NCBI GenBank assembly: GCA_021298245.1
Contig: JAJTDZ010000005.1
Location: 1-44,710 of the forward strand
Reading direction: 5' to 3'
DNA from: Algoriphagus sp.
Lineage (GTDB): Bacteria > Bacteroidota > Bacteroidia > Cytophagales > Cyclobacteriaceae
Length of the DNA stretch: 44,710 bases
The position numbers and the translations under genes were made by a program. Below, in pieces: positions 26,870-34,797 of this stretch. Positions within the stretch are counted from its first letter, which is position 1, and each line of letters starts with the position of its first letter. The notes under the pieces are model-generated. The model was not told where the DNA came from. It searched no databases and saw only the letters and a list, made by a program, of their open reading frames with translations.

Positions 26870-27751
26870 CTAAGCAGTAATTCCCAATGCTTTGGCCATG
26901 GTAGCTCCTATTTCCGCTGGGGACTCTGCTACCAGAATGCCATTTTCCCTCATGATTCGCATTTTGGCTGCTGCGGTATCGTCTGCTCCACCGATGATGG
27001 CTCCAGCATGTCCCATTCTTCTTCCTGGAGGGGCGGTTTGTCCAGCAATAAATCCAACTACTGGCTTTTTATTTCCTTGTTCATGCACCCACCGCGCAGC
27101 TTCCGCTTCATAATTACCTCCAATCTCTCCAATCATGATGATGGCATCGGTCTCTGGATCATTCATCAATAACTCCACCGCTTGCTTGGTAGAAGTACCG
27201 ATAATAGGATCTCCACCTATACCAATAGCCGTAGATACCCCTAGTCCCGCCTTAGCCACTTGGTCAGCAGCTTCATAGGTTAAAGTTCCAGACTTGGAAA
27301 CAATGCCTATTCTTCCAGATTTGAAAACAAATCCTGGCATGATACCCACCTTGGCTTCCCCTGGAGTAATGACTCCTGGGCAGTTGGGTCCAATCAATAT
27401 GCATCCTCTTTCCTTGATGTAAGGTTTGGCGCGCATCATATCGGCCACAGGGATTCCTTCTGTGATGGCAATGATCACCTTGATGCCTGCATCTGCGGCT
27501 TCCATAATGGCATCAGCTGCAAATGCCGGGGGTACAAAAATAATGGAGGTATCTGCTCCTGTCTTTTGCACAGCTTCTTCTACTGAATTGAATACAGGCT
27601 TATCCAAATGCAGGCTTCCTCCTTTTCCAGGTGTGACTCCCCCTACTACCTGGGTACCGTATTCAATCATTTGTTGGGCATGAAAAGAACCCTCAGATCC
27701 TGTAAATCCCTGTACTATTACTTTTGAATTTTTATTGACAAGAACACTCAT
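26870..27751 (-). CDS. sucD: Succinyl-CoA synthetase alpha subunit
   Basis: SucD with SucC converts succinyl-CoA to succinate, making ATP or GTP in the TCA cycle. The 293-residue protein has the CoA-binding start [20 protein letters not shown], then [13 protein letters not shown] and GIGGDPIIG. The phosphohistidine is in [16 protein letters not shown]. Length is normal. The beta subunit sucC is not adjacent, so it must lie elsewhere; separate sucC and sucD are common in Bacteroidota. The gene has its own promoter and terminator and is monocistronic. Confidence 0.97.
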   Translation of the reverse strand: MSVLVNKNSKVIVQGFTGSEGSFHAQQMIEYGTQVVGGVTPGKGGSLHLDKPVFNSVEEAVQKTGADTSIIFVPPAFAADAIMEAADAGIKVIIAITEGIPVADMMRAKPYIKERGCILIGPNCPGVITPGEAKVGIMPGFVFKSGRIGIVSKSGTLTYEAADQVAKAGLGVSTAIGIGGDPIIGTSTKQAVELLMNDPETDAIIMIGEIGGNYEAEAARWVHEQGNKKPVVGFIAGQTAPPGRRMGHAGAIIGGADDTAAAKMRIMRENGILVAESPAEIGATMAKALGITA

Positions 27752-27774
27752 GTGCAGCTAGGTGAAGTTTGGCA

Positions 27775-27805
27775 CAAAAATAGAACAAAGCACCCCTGCT
27801 TCAAA
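27775..27805 (-). promoter_or_regulatory. Promoter of sucD
   Basis: On the minus strand TTTG (27805-27802), a 19-base spacer and TATTTTTG (27782-27775) match the Bacteroidota -33/-7 consensus exactly. It lies 24 bases before the sucD ATG. Confidence 0.72.
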
Positions 27806-27917
27806 GCAAATGACTAACATTCTGTTGGGAATTTGGATCCCTGATTTTTTGCTACTCTTCACCAAGCTAAATACTCTCTTACCTATCATTTTTCCTAAGA
27901 ATTCTTAATTGCCTGAG

Positions 27918-27948
27918 TTGTATGGGGATAGTTTGCATCCTACCTTTG
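27918..27948 (+). promoter_or_regulatory. Promoter of the ABC transporter operon
   Basis: TTG (27918-27920), a 20-base spacer and TACCTTTG (27941-27948) match the Bacteroidota consensus. The leader to the ATG at 28015 would be about 60 bases. Confidence 0.7.
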
Positions 27949-28014
27949 CAGGGCTCCTTAGGACAATTGTAATCCGTAAGGAATAGAATTGATTTTTCTC
28001 TGGTAAAATTACCT

Positions 28015-28647
28015 ATGCTTGTCCAAACCAAGTCCTTATCTTTTTCTTATCCAGGACAGGAAACCCTTACCTTTCCTGATATTTCCCTTTCTGCGGGGGA
28101 AGCCTTGCTGGTCCTAGGCAAATCTGGAAGTGGAAAAACTACCTTTTTAAACCTCCTTTCTGGTCTATTAACCCCAAAACATGGACAAGTCATCTTGGAT
28201 GGAACAATCCTTTCAGACTTAAGGGGCCAGCGCTTAGATCAATTTCGCGCATCCCACCTAGGCATTGTATTTCAAAAGCCTCACCTCATTGCCGCACTTT
28301 CGGTAAAAGAAAACCTAGAAATAGCTCGATATTTTGTAAAAACGAAGGGGAATCCCATTCCCTCCCTTTTACAAGAATTGGGTATTGAGGACAAGGCGAA
28401 GGCTTCGGTAGCTACCCTTAGCGAAGGAGAGGCGCAGCGGGTATCCATTGCCAGAGCCTTAGTCAATTCCCCCAAATTGATTTTGGCAGACGAGCCTACC
28501 TCCAGTTTGGACGATGAGCATGCCGAGATCGTCATCCAGCTTTTGAAAGAACAAGCCATTACTGTAGGTGCTGCACTCGTTATCGTCACCCACGATCAGC
28601 GGGTCAAAGCCTCGATTTCAAACGTAGTTGAAGTGAAACACCGATGA
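28015..28647 (+). CDS. ABC transporter ATP-binding protein, LolD/MacB-like
   Basis: A 210-residue ATPase with all ABC elements: Walker A GKSGSGKTTF near residue 36, Q-loop VFQKPHLIAAL, signature LSEGEAQRVSIARAL, Walker B LILADEPTSSLD and the switch histidine in VTHDQR. This subgroup (LolD/MacB/FtsE-like) works with permeases of the FtsX type rather than classical importers. It overlaps the permease gene by 4 bases (ATGA), so they form one complex at the inner membrane. The small exported protein downstream is probably the third part of the unit. Confidence 0.94.
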   Translation: MLVQTKSLSFSYPGQETLTFPDISLSAGEALLVLGKSGSGKTTFLNLLSGLLTPKHGQVILDGTILSDLRGQRLDQFRASHLGIVFQKPHLIAALSVKENLEIARYFVKTKGNPIPSLLQELGIEDKAKASVATLSEGEAQRVSIARALVNSPKLILADEPTSSLDDEHAEIVIQLLKEQAITVGAALVIVTHDQRVKASISNVVEVKHR

Positions 28648-29870
28648 ACCTGGTCAAGCTAAGCTGGAAATACCTCACTTTTCGCCCCCTTTCTACAGGG
28701 CTCAACTTGCTGTTGCTCGCCTTCGGTCTGTCCATCATCACCGTACTGCTTTTGGTTCAGGACCAACTGGAGAAAAAAATCACCCAAGATGCAGCAGGAA
28801 TTGACCTAGTAGTAGGAGCCAAGGGGAGCCCTTTGCAATTAATTCTTTCCTCAGTATACCATGTGGATTTTCCAACAGGAAACATCAACATGGAGGAAGC
28901 CATGCGAATATCACGCAGTAGATTGATCAAGCAAGTGATTCCTCTTGCCTTAGGAGACAACGTGCAAGGCTTGCGCGTTGTGGGTACCAACCACGATTTT
29001 CTTAGCTTGAATCAAGCAGAATTTGCATCCGGAAAACCCTGGGAATATCCCTTTGAAGTGATTTTAGGTGCTGAATCCGCGCGCATCCTTAAGTTACAAC
29101 TTGGAGACACTTTCAGAGGAAGTCATGGAATTAGCGTCGGAAGCCACGAGCATGAGCAACATCCCTTTAAGGTTACGGGAATTCTAGCACCCACTGGCAA
29201 GGGGATAGATCGTCTCGTTTTAACGAGCATAGAATCCCTATGGTATACCCATGAAGAAGCAGATTCTATCCCTACCTCCTCCATAGATCTTCCGGTTAGC
29301 ACCCATGGCTTTCCGCCTTCAGGGCAGGACCGAGAGGTAACCTCCCTATTGATTCAATTTAGAAATCCCATGGGAGCAATTCAGCTCCCAAGAATGATCA
29401 ATTCTGGTACCTCCATGCAAGCGGCTTCGCCAGCCTTTGAGATGGCGAGACTGTTTGAATTGCTTGGCATAGGGGTAAAAGTACTTCAAGGCTTGGCCAT
29501 TGTCGTGATTTTGATAGCAGGACTGGGCATTTTTATCGCCCTATACAATTCATTCAAAGAGCGAAAATACGACCTTGCCCTGCTGAGGGCCTTAGGTGCA
29601 TCAAGAATGCAATTGGTGGCCTTGGTAGTTATGGAAAGCATCTTGCTCACTACCCTGGGTGCAGGACTTGGATTGTTGATGGGCCATGGGTTATTGGCCG
29701 TGTTGGTAGCGTTCACCACGCAAGAGGCCTTTTCTGTACTTCAACCTTGGGTATTTCTTCCCCAAGAAGGCTTGATAATTGGATATGCCCTGGCCGTAGG
29801 CTTCCTCGCTTCTTTGTTGCCCGCCTGGTCGGCCTATCAAACCAGTATTGCAAAGCAACTCACAAAGTAG
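28644..29870 (+). CDS. FtsX/MacB-type ABC transporter permease
   Basis: The 408-residue permease has one membrane helix at about 17-39, a large extracytoplasmic (MacB-like periplasmic core) domain at 45-270, and three helices near 280-302, 325-355 and 372-395, the FtsX layout. LLRALGASRMQL after helix 2 is the conserved coupling segment. The extracytoplasmic domain has a cluster of histidines (residues 161, 168, 170, 173, then 203 and 221), as if to contact a metal. The substrate is not established; lipid/lipoprotein handling and metal-related transport are both possible. It is coupled to the ATPase upstream and lies 26 bases before the exported protein gene. Confidence 0.9.
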   Translation: MNLVKLSWKYLTFRPLSTGLNLLLLAFGLSIITVLLLVQDQLEKKITQDAAGIDLVVGAKGSPLQLILSSVYHVDFPTGNINMEEAMRISRSRLIKQVIPLALGDNVQGLRVVGTNHDFLSLNQAEFASGKPWEYPFEVILGAESARILKLQLGDTFRGSHGISVGSHEHEQHPFKVTGILAPTGKGIDRLVLTSIESLWYTHEEADSIPTSSIDLPVSTHGFPPSGQDREVTSLLIQFRNPMGAIQLPRMINSGTSMQAASPAFEMARLFELLGIGVKVLQGLAIVVILIAGLGIFIALYNSFKERKYDLALLRALGASRMQLVALVVMESILLTTLGAGLGLLMGHGLLAVLVAFTTQEAFSVLQPWVFLPQEGLIIGYALAVGFLASLLPAWSAYQTSIAKQLTK

Positions 29871-29896
29871 TAATTAGCGTAATATTTTAGGTAAGG

Positions 29897-30334
29897 ATGA
29901 AAAAATCAATTTTAGTTGTTTTTATTTTGATTTGTAGCTCTGCTTTTATCAATTCCGCAATTGCTCAAGGAGTATGGAAAAATCTCTCTGAAGTGAGTTA
30001 CAAAATCAGTAAGGATAATTTTGGGGAGCTTTATGTTCCTGTATTCTCAGAAAATATCAAAAAATTAGAAGGCAAGGTAGTGGAGGCGGACGGATACATT
30101 ATCCCTTTCGAAGGGATGTTTAAGCCCAATCACATCATCCTTTCCAGTCTTCCCCTTGCAGAATGCTTTTTCTGTGGATCTGGAGGACCAGAAACGGTCA
30201 TGGAAGTGATGCTTACCAAATCCATCAAGTACACCTCCAAGCGGGTGAAAGTTCGAGGAAAACTTACCCTCAATGCGAATGATCCAGAGAAATTGATGTA
30301 CATCCTCAAGGAGGCTGTACTGGTTGAAAACTAG
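29897..30334 (+). CDS. Small exported protein, DUF3299-like
   Basis: A 145-residue protein with a signal peptide (hydrophobic run to about residue 22, then AIAQGVW). The mature part has KKLEGKVVEADGYIIPFEG, an LSSLPLAECFFCGSGGPETV segment with two close cysteines (CFFC), and RVKVRGKLTLNANDPEKLMY. This resembles DUF3299 proteins as I recall them. The CFFCG pair could bind a metal or haem or be redox active. It follows the ABC permease by 26 bases in the same direction. In Vibrio a similar protein is, to my memory, part of the zinc-linked Zrg cluster, which supports a metal-transport guess but does not prove it. Confidence 0.75.
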   Translation: MKKSILVVFILICSSAFINSAIAQGVWKNLSEVSYKISKDNFGELYVPVFSENIKKLEGKVVEADGYIIPFEGMFKPNHIILSSLPLAECFFCGSGGPETVMEVMLTKSIKYTSKRVKVRGKLTLNANDPEKLMYILKEAVLVEN

Positions 30335-30346
30335 TTCGATCTAAAT

Positions 30347-31174
30347 TTATTTGGCAACAAGGAAAGCTTTTTCGCGCTCGCGGAATTTTGCCATTAGATC
30401 TAAACTTACCTTTCCTACTTTTCCTGATCCTACTTTTCGATCGTCAATCTGCGTTACCGGCAATAAAATCTTGGTTGTCGCAGAGATAAAAGCCTCATCT
30501 GCTTCCCATACTTCAGCAAGGGAAATAGGTCGTACCTGTACCTCTCCAGCTACTTCCAATAAATGCTTTCGGGTGATGCCAAGGAGAATGTGCTTATCTG
30601 GGGTGTGGATGACCCCATCTTTGACGATGAAGAAATTGCTTCGCGAACTTTCACTTACCCAGCCATTCCAGTGGTAAAGAACATCTTCTGCACCTTGTTG
30701 CTTCCACTGCATGCTGTGCCATACAGGTAGCGTATAGTTGGTGGTTTTGATGTCTGCAATGGCACGCACATGTTCCAAGCTGAGTAATTTGACGCCCTGC
30801 TGGTATTTTTCTTCGGATGGGAAACTCAGTTCTTCTCCAAAAATAAAGAGGGTACCTGAACTTGGGGAAAAGTGGTTTTCTGATACGCCTCCCGTCAATA
30901 CCATGCGGATACCGCCTTGCTTCAAGTCATTTTTGTCTATCAACTCGCCGATGATGGCACGTAACTCTTCGCGAGAATAGGGCAGAGGCAAGTAGGTTTT
31001 TGCCGCTGAAGCTGTAAATCGATCCAAGTAATCTTCTAAAAACACGGGACGATACTGCTCTGTCCGGAAAAAATCAAAGATCCCATAGCCACGGATTACG
31101 GCCAGATCAGCGGGATGAAGGCGAGCATCTTGAGTTGGGATAATATTCCCATCAGCAAAGCAGAATGGTTTCAT
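30347..31174 (-). CDS. Class IV PLP-dependent aminotransferase
   Basis: A 275-residue fold-type IV aminotransferase of the branched-chain/D-amino acid/aminodeoxychorismate lyase group. The N-terminus reads MKPFCFADGNIIP, then DLAVIRGYGIFDFFRT, with the catalytic PLP lysine in DIKTTNYTLPVWHSM and the cofactor-binding WVSESSRSNFFIV. The exact substrate is not decidable from the motifs. An in-frame ATG at 31195 is also possible, but a -7-like element at 31193-31200 would place the transcript start downstream of it, favouring 31174. It ends convergent with the DUF3299-like gene. Confidence 0.88.
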   Translation of the reverse strand: MKPFCFADGNIIPTQDARLHPADLAVIRGYGIFDFFRTEQYRPVFLEDYLDRFTASAAKTYLPLPYSREELRAIIGELIDKNDLKQGGIRMVLTGGVSENHFSPSSGTLFIFGEELSFPSEEKYQQGVKLLSLEHVRAIADIKTTNYTLPVWHSMQWKQQGAEDVLYHWNGWVSESSRSNFFIVKDGVIHTPDKHILLGITRKHLLEVAGEVQVRPISLAEVWEADEAFISATTKILLPVTQIDDRKVGSGKVGKVSLDLMAKFREREKAFLVAK

Positions 31175-31192
31175 GGCATCAAAGTAAGTAAT

Positions 31193-31200
31193 CAAAATTA
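31193..31200 (-). promoter_or_regulatory. Possible -7 promoter element of the class IV aminotransferase gene
   Basis: The minus strand reads TAATTTTG, a TAnnTTTG match, 18 bases before the ATG at 31174. The nearest upstream TTTG is 25 bases away, longer than usual. Confidence 0.38.
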
Positions 31201-31280
31201 GGACTAAAATTCACATGGGCTTCGCCAAAGGCTGTGGTTTCTTTTTTAATTTTAAAAAAAATTACCCCAAAACAAATCCC

Positions 31281-31703
31281 ATGAAACTATTTGCATCTGC
31301 CTTGACCCTTTTGGTCCCTTTTCTAATCCTTTCTTGTGCCAATCCCTTGATAGAAGAAAATAAAAAGTTGCGTGAGCAAATTATCGGGGTGCACGATGAG
31401 GTGATGCCCAAAATGGGTGAACTAAAAGGTTTGGAGAAAAAAGCCTCTGAACAGGCAGATAGTTTGTATGCTCAAGACAGCACGGCTACCGCCGAAATCG
31501 AATCCTTACGCGCACTTGCTGTCCAACTCAATCAAGCCCACGAAGGCATGTTTGTTTGGATGAGGCAATATTCATTGGAGGAGGAAGGAAAAACCCCTGA
31601 GGAAATAAAAATTTACTTGGATGAGCAGTGGATCAAAGTCAATCAAGTCAATGAAACCATCCAATCTGCACTCCAGCAAGCCGAGGAAAAAATAAAGTAT
31701 TAA
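31281..31703 (+). CDS. Coiled-coil lipoprotein of unknown function
   Basis: A 140-residue protein starting MKLFASALTLLVPFLILSC, a lipoprotein signal with the lipobox cysteine at residue 19. The mature part is almost wholly helical and charged (KKLREQIIGVHDEVMPKMGEL, then AEIESLRALAVQLNQAHEGMF and ALQQAEEKIKY), typical of a long coiled coil. It resembles small Bacteroidota lipoproteins annotated as hypothetical, and I assign no function. The in-frame codon at 31215 is a much poorer start since it would bury the signal peptide. The last 4 bases overlap the end of the convergent cytochrome gene. Confidence 0.8.
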   Translation: MKLFASALTLLVPFLILSCANPLIEENKKLREQIIGVHDEVMPKMGELKGLEKKASEQADSLYAQDSTATAEIESLRALAVQLNQAHEGMFVWMRQYSLEEEGKTPEEIKIYLDEQWIKVNQVNETIQSALQQAEEKIKY

Positions 31704-32152
31704 TTAGCTGAAGGCTGTTCGCGTAGATAGGCCTCCACCCGAGGAGCGTCGATGACTCCTTCCTGGTTTCCCCAAATATTATAGAGATAGGTACTGATTT
31801 GGGCGATTTCTAAGGGACTAAGTTTGGGATTGGCGGGCATGGCTTGGTTGTAAGTTTGACCATTGACTAGGATTTCACCTTCTTTTCCATGCTTCATGAT
31901 CCATACACTGCGGTGGACATTGCTTTTAAAATAGTCCGCATCTCTTAATGGAGGGATTAGTTTTCCTAGTCCCTTTCCGTCTTTCTGATGGCAGTTGGCA
32001 CAATAGCTATCGTACAGTTCTTTTCCTGGTATGGCAAATTGTAGCACCTTAGCATCTGAAATGGAAGCCAAGTAATTTTCCTGGTCGGTAGCCTGTGGAG
32101 CACAGCCAAAAGCACCTAAAAGCAAGAAAATAAGCAGCTTTTTGGCCCTCAT
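31700..32152 (-). CDS. Monohaem cytochrome c lipoprotein
   Basis: A 150-residue protein with a lipoprotein signal (lipobox cysteine 17, GAFGC) and one class I cytochrome c domain. The haem motif is CANCH (51-55), and the sixth ligand is probably Met105 in NQAMPANP. It is the last gene of a HemJ-SCO1-cytochrome cluster, overlapping the SCO1 gene by 4 bases. A role in electron transfer to a terminal oxidase or in copper and oxidase maturation fits the neighbourhood, though no oxidase subunit is in the window. Confidence 0.92.
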   Translation of the reverse strand: MRAKKLLIFLLLGAFGCAPQATDQENYLASISDAKVLQFAIPGKELYDSYCANCHQKDGKGLGKLIPPLRDADYFKSNVHRSVWIMKHGKEGEILVNGQTYNQAMPANPKLSPLEIAQISTYLYNIWGNQEGVIDAPRVEAYLREQPSAN

Positions 32153-32790
32153 GGTTTCAGGAGTTTGGGAATATCAGCGAGCAAGCGATCCACCTGATCC
32201 GACTTGGTGCCGTCGTAGACTCCCCGAATTCTCCCCTGTTGATCGACCAAAAGAAAAGCACCACTATGGAGAAATCCTCCAGGTTCTTGTTGGTTTTCCA
32301 TGGCTGTGGTCAGGTAGCTGGTTTGACCAAGTTCAAATATTTGCTCTTGGTCACCGGTTAAAAAATGCCAAGTACTAGCATCTAACACCCCAAGTTTTTC
32401 TGCATAGTCTTTGAGAACTTCCACCGTATCGTGCTTGGGATCAATAGAATGGCTCAGTATTCTAAAATCAGGTGAGGTTTTAAACTGCTCATACACCCGA
32501 AGCATTTCCTTTTTCATGACCGGGCAGATGGTAGGGCAGGAGGTAAAAAAGAAATCAGCCACATAGACTTTACCTAGCATATCCGCTCGATGCAGGGTAT
32601 CCCCCATTTGGTTGAGTAGGGAAAAGTCAGCAATGGTATGGAATACGGTATCTTGACCCTCCTCCACGTAGCGCTCACCAAGGATGGGCAAAGGAGGAGT
32701 TGTTGAATTTTCTTTGCTGCCCGAGCTACAACCAAAACATAGAACTGCAATGAGGAGCAGGTAACAGAAAGAGTATAATCTAGCTAGCAT
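32149..32790 (-). CDS. SCO1/SenC-family copper chaperone lipoprotein
   Basis: A 213-residue thioredoxin-fold protein with a lipoprotein signal (cysteine 21, CFGC). The copper-binding CxxxC is TSCPTICP (Cys85, Cys89), and the third ligand is probably His175 in GGFLHSGAFLLVD. ILSHSIDPKHDTVEVLKDYA is the usual segment after the metal site. SCO proteins help to insert the CuA centre of cytochrome c oxidase. It lies between the HemJ-like gene, 1 base upstream of its ATG in transcription order, and the cytochrome c gene, so the three form a tight unit. Confidence 0.94.
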   Translation of the reverse strand: MLARLYSFCYLLLIAVLCFGCSSGSKENSTTPPLPILGERYVEEGQDTVFHTIADFSLLNQMGDTLHRADMLGKVYVADFFFTSCPTICPVMKKEMLRVYEQFKTSPDFRILSHSIDPKHDTVEVLKDYAEKLGVLDASTWHFLTGDQEQIFELGQTSYLTTAMENQQEPGGFLHSGAFLLVDQQGRIRGVYDGTKSDQVDRLLADIPKLLKP

Positions 32791-32791
32791 G

Positions 32792-33325
32792 TTATTGATT
32801 TCTAATTTTTTTATACACCCGTATCCCCAGCATCAGTACCAGTCCCAGTCCAATCAAAGCGACTATTCCCCAGGCCATGTGTAGGGTATTTTTCAGGACA
32901 ATGAGAAATACGATGGCAAACAACAAAAGGGTGGCCAACTCATTCCAAATGCGAAGTTGGGTAGAATTCCACCTGGATATACCCTTTTGCAACTGCATAA
33001 ATAGGACGTGGTTACAACCGTGATAAAGATACAATAGGCCTACCAAAGCCAATTTGACCCACATAAACTCTTCCTGCAAGTAAGCCCAGCGGAAGCTCAA
33101 TACCCAATATCCAAAAATCAGCGTCAAGATAGCAGAAGGCCAGGTGATGATATACCACAACCTACTTGCCATAAGGGCCAGTTGAGGTGCTAGAATTTTA
33201 CGTTCTGCTTCGGGCCTAGCCAAGGCTTCTGTTTGGTAAATAAATAGCCGGACGATGTAAAACAACCCTGCAAACCAAGTAATAATAAAAATGAGGTGTA
33301 AGGCTTTGATGACTTCGAAACCCAT
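32792..33325 (-). CDS. HemJ/CopD-like membrane protein (probable protoporphyrinogen oxidase)
   Basis: A 177-residue membrane protein with four or five hydrophobic segments. The N-terminus MGFEVIKALHLIFIITWFAGLFYIVRLF closely follows the HemJ (UPF0093) pattern, with the haem-coordinating histidine in ALHLIF and the conserved arginine in YIVRLF, and a second YHGCNHVLF stretch. HemJ oxidises protoporphyrinogen IX in haem synthesis in many bacteria lacking HemY or HemG. The reading frame could begin at TTG 33331, but the ATG at 33325 is preferred. Together with the SCO1 and cytochrome genes it suggests a haem/copper respiratory operon. Confidence 0.85.
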   Translation of the reverse strand: MGFEVIKALHLIFIITWFAGLFYIVRLFIYQTEALARPEAERKILAPQLALMASRLWYIITWPSAILTLIFGYWVLSFRWAYLQEEFMWVKLALVGLLYLYHGCNHVLFMQLQKGISRWNSTQLRIWNELATLLLFAIVFLIVLKNTLHMAWGIVALIGLGLVLMLGIRVYKKIRNQ

Positions 33326-33379
33326 TGTCAATATTTTAGGCTAAATTAAGGGCAAAACCCCACAAACCCTCGAAAGTTT

Positions 33380-33784
33380 TTGAAAAGGAATAAACTAACC
33401 TTCTTTTTTGTAGGAGCAGTAGTGCTGCTGGTGTTGGCATTGATTCTCAAGGAAAGTTTTTTCCAGCAAGAAAAAACAGAGTTTCAGGGAAAGTTTTTGG
33501 AAATTGGCTATTATCGAAACGAAAACAATACGGGTCCAGTCTTGAGAATATATGCCATTCAAACTTCGGAAAAAGATCCAAAGGCAATGGGTGATTTTGC
33601 TTCTACCTTTCCGCATACCAAATACGGAAGGACTTTGGTGTTTTTCTTTTCCGAACAGCAAAAGGCTCCAGTACCGCTTCAAGGAGAGGCTCCTCATTTT
33701 CCTGCCCTTTTTTACGAATATTTGATTGCCTCTTACGAAAAAACACCCCTGGGAGAATCACGATTTCAGCTCGTAAAGCCATGA
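33380..33784 (+). CDS. Single-pass membrane protein of unknown function
   Basis: A 134-residue protein that I do not recognise. It starts with a short basic segment and one membrane helix (FFFVGAVVLLVLALIL, residues 9-24), followed by an extracytoplasmic part (YYRNENNTGPVLRIYAIQ, then AMGDFASTFPHTKYGRTLVFFFS). No ATG is available in frame, so the start is probably TTG at 33380, giving KRNK before the helix. Its stop overlaps the meaB start by 4 bases (ATGA), so it is translationally coupled to a methylmalonyl-CoA mutase chaperone, although no functional link is apparent. Confidence 0.7.
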   Translation: MKRNKLTFFFVGAVVLLVLALILKESFFQQEKTEFQGKFLEIGYYRNENNTGPVLRIYAIQTSEKDPKAMGDFASTFPHTKYGRTLVFFFSEQQKAPVPLQGEAPHFPALFYEYLIASYEKTPLGESRFQLVKP

Positions 33785-34797
33785 AAAACAGAAAAACGTT
33801 ACAAGAATATAAAGCGGGAATTTTGGCAGGGGATAGAGCTATCTTGGGTCAAGCCATTACCCTTGTGGAAAGTTCCCTGGAGGAAGATCAAAGGCTTGCC
33901 TCTGCCTTACTTCAAGAAGTATTGCCTCACACAGGTACCTCCCTTCGCCTAGCAGTAACTGGCGTGCCTGGAGTCGGAAAAAGCAGTTTTATCGAAACTT
34001 TTGGAAAGCTTCTCTTAGAAAAAGGCAAAAAAGTAGCCGTCTTGGCCATTGATCCAAGCAGTTCCTTATCGCAGGGAAGTATTTTAGGAGATAAGACCAG
34101 AATGGAAGGCTTGTCCTTGGACAAGCGTGCCTATATTCGTCCTAGCCCCAGCCGAAGTGCTTTGGGGGGAGTAGGGGCAAAAACTCGGGAAGCCATCCTA
34201 TTTTGCGAAGCGGCAGGCTTCGATTTGATTTTAGTAGAAACTGTGGGAGTGGGTCAGAGTGAAACTTCGGTAAAGCACATGGTGGATTTTTTTCTTCTCC
34301 TTCTGCTTTCTGGGGCTGGTGATGAACTTCAGGGGATCAAAAAGGGAATTATGGAAATGGCAGATCAGGTGCTCATCCACAAGGCAGATGGGGAGGCTCT
34401 ACAACAAGCCAAGCAGGCCAAAGCTACCTTTGAAAATGCCCTTCATTTTTTTCCTCCCAACGAAAAAAATTGGAATCCCAAGGTAATCCTTGCTTCCTCT
34501 TTGACTGGATTAGGCATGGAACAAGTCTGGGAAACCTTGTTGGACTACCAAGAAAAAATGAAACTATCGGGCTATTGGGAGTACAACCGCGCTCAACAAC
34601 GACTTTTTTGGTTGGACGAACAAATAAAAGAATACTTGACACAGGCATTTTTGAAGCACCCTGGAATACGGGAGACCCTACAAAAAGAAAGAGATCTGGT
34701 GAAATCTGGGAAGTTGAATCCTGGGGTCTTGGCCGAGCGCCTGGTCCAAATGTTACTGGGAAAAGAACCTATTGATGAAGCCTATGGCAATCAATAG
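33781..34797 (+). CDS. meaB: Methylmalonyl-CoA mutase-associated GTPase MeaB
   Basis: MeaB (ArgK-type) is a G3E-family GTPase that protects and loads methylmalonyl-CoA mutase with adenosylcobalamin. The 338-residue protein has the P-loop VTGVPGVGKSSFIE near residue 60, DPSSSLSQGSILGDKTRM (switch region), ILVETVGVGQSE and an HKADG base-recognition motif. It looks intact. Its client enzyme is encoded nearby (mutA and mutB), with dnaA in between. It follows an unrelated small membrane protein gene with a 4-base overlap and ends by overlapping the end of dnaA by 7 bases. Confidence 0.95.
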   Translation: MKNRKTLQEYKAGILAGDRAILGQAITLVESSLEEDQRLASALLQEVLPHTGTSLRLAVTGVPGVGKSSFIETFGKLLLEKGKKVAVLAIDPSSSLSQGSILGDKTRMEGLSLDKRAYIRPSPSRSALGGVGAKTREAILFCEAAGFDLILVETVGVGQSETSVKHMVDFFLLLLLSGAGDELQGIKKGIMEMADQVLIHKADGEALQQAKQAKATFENALHFFPPNEKNWNPKVILASSLTGLGMEQVWETLLDYQEKMKLSGYWEYNRAQQRLFWLDEQIKEYLTQAFLKHPGIRETLQKERDLVKSGKLNPGVLAERLVQMLLGKEPIDEAYGNQ

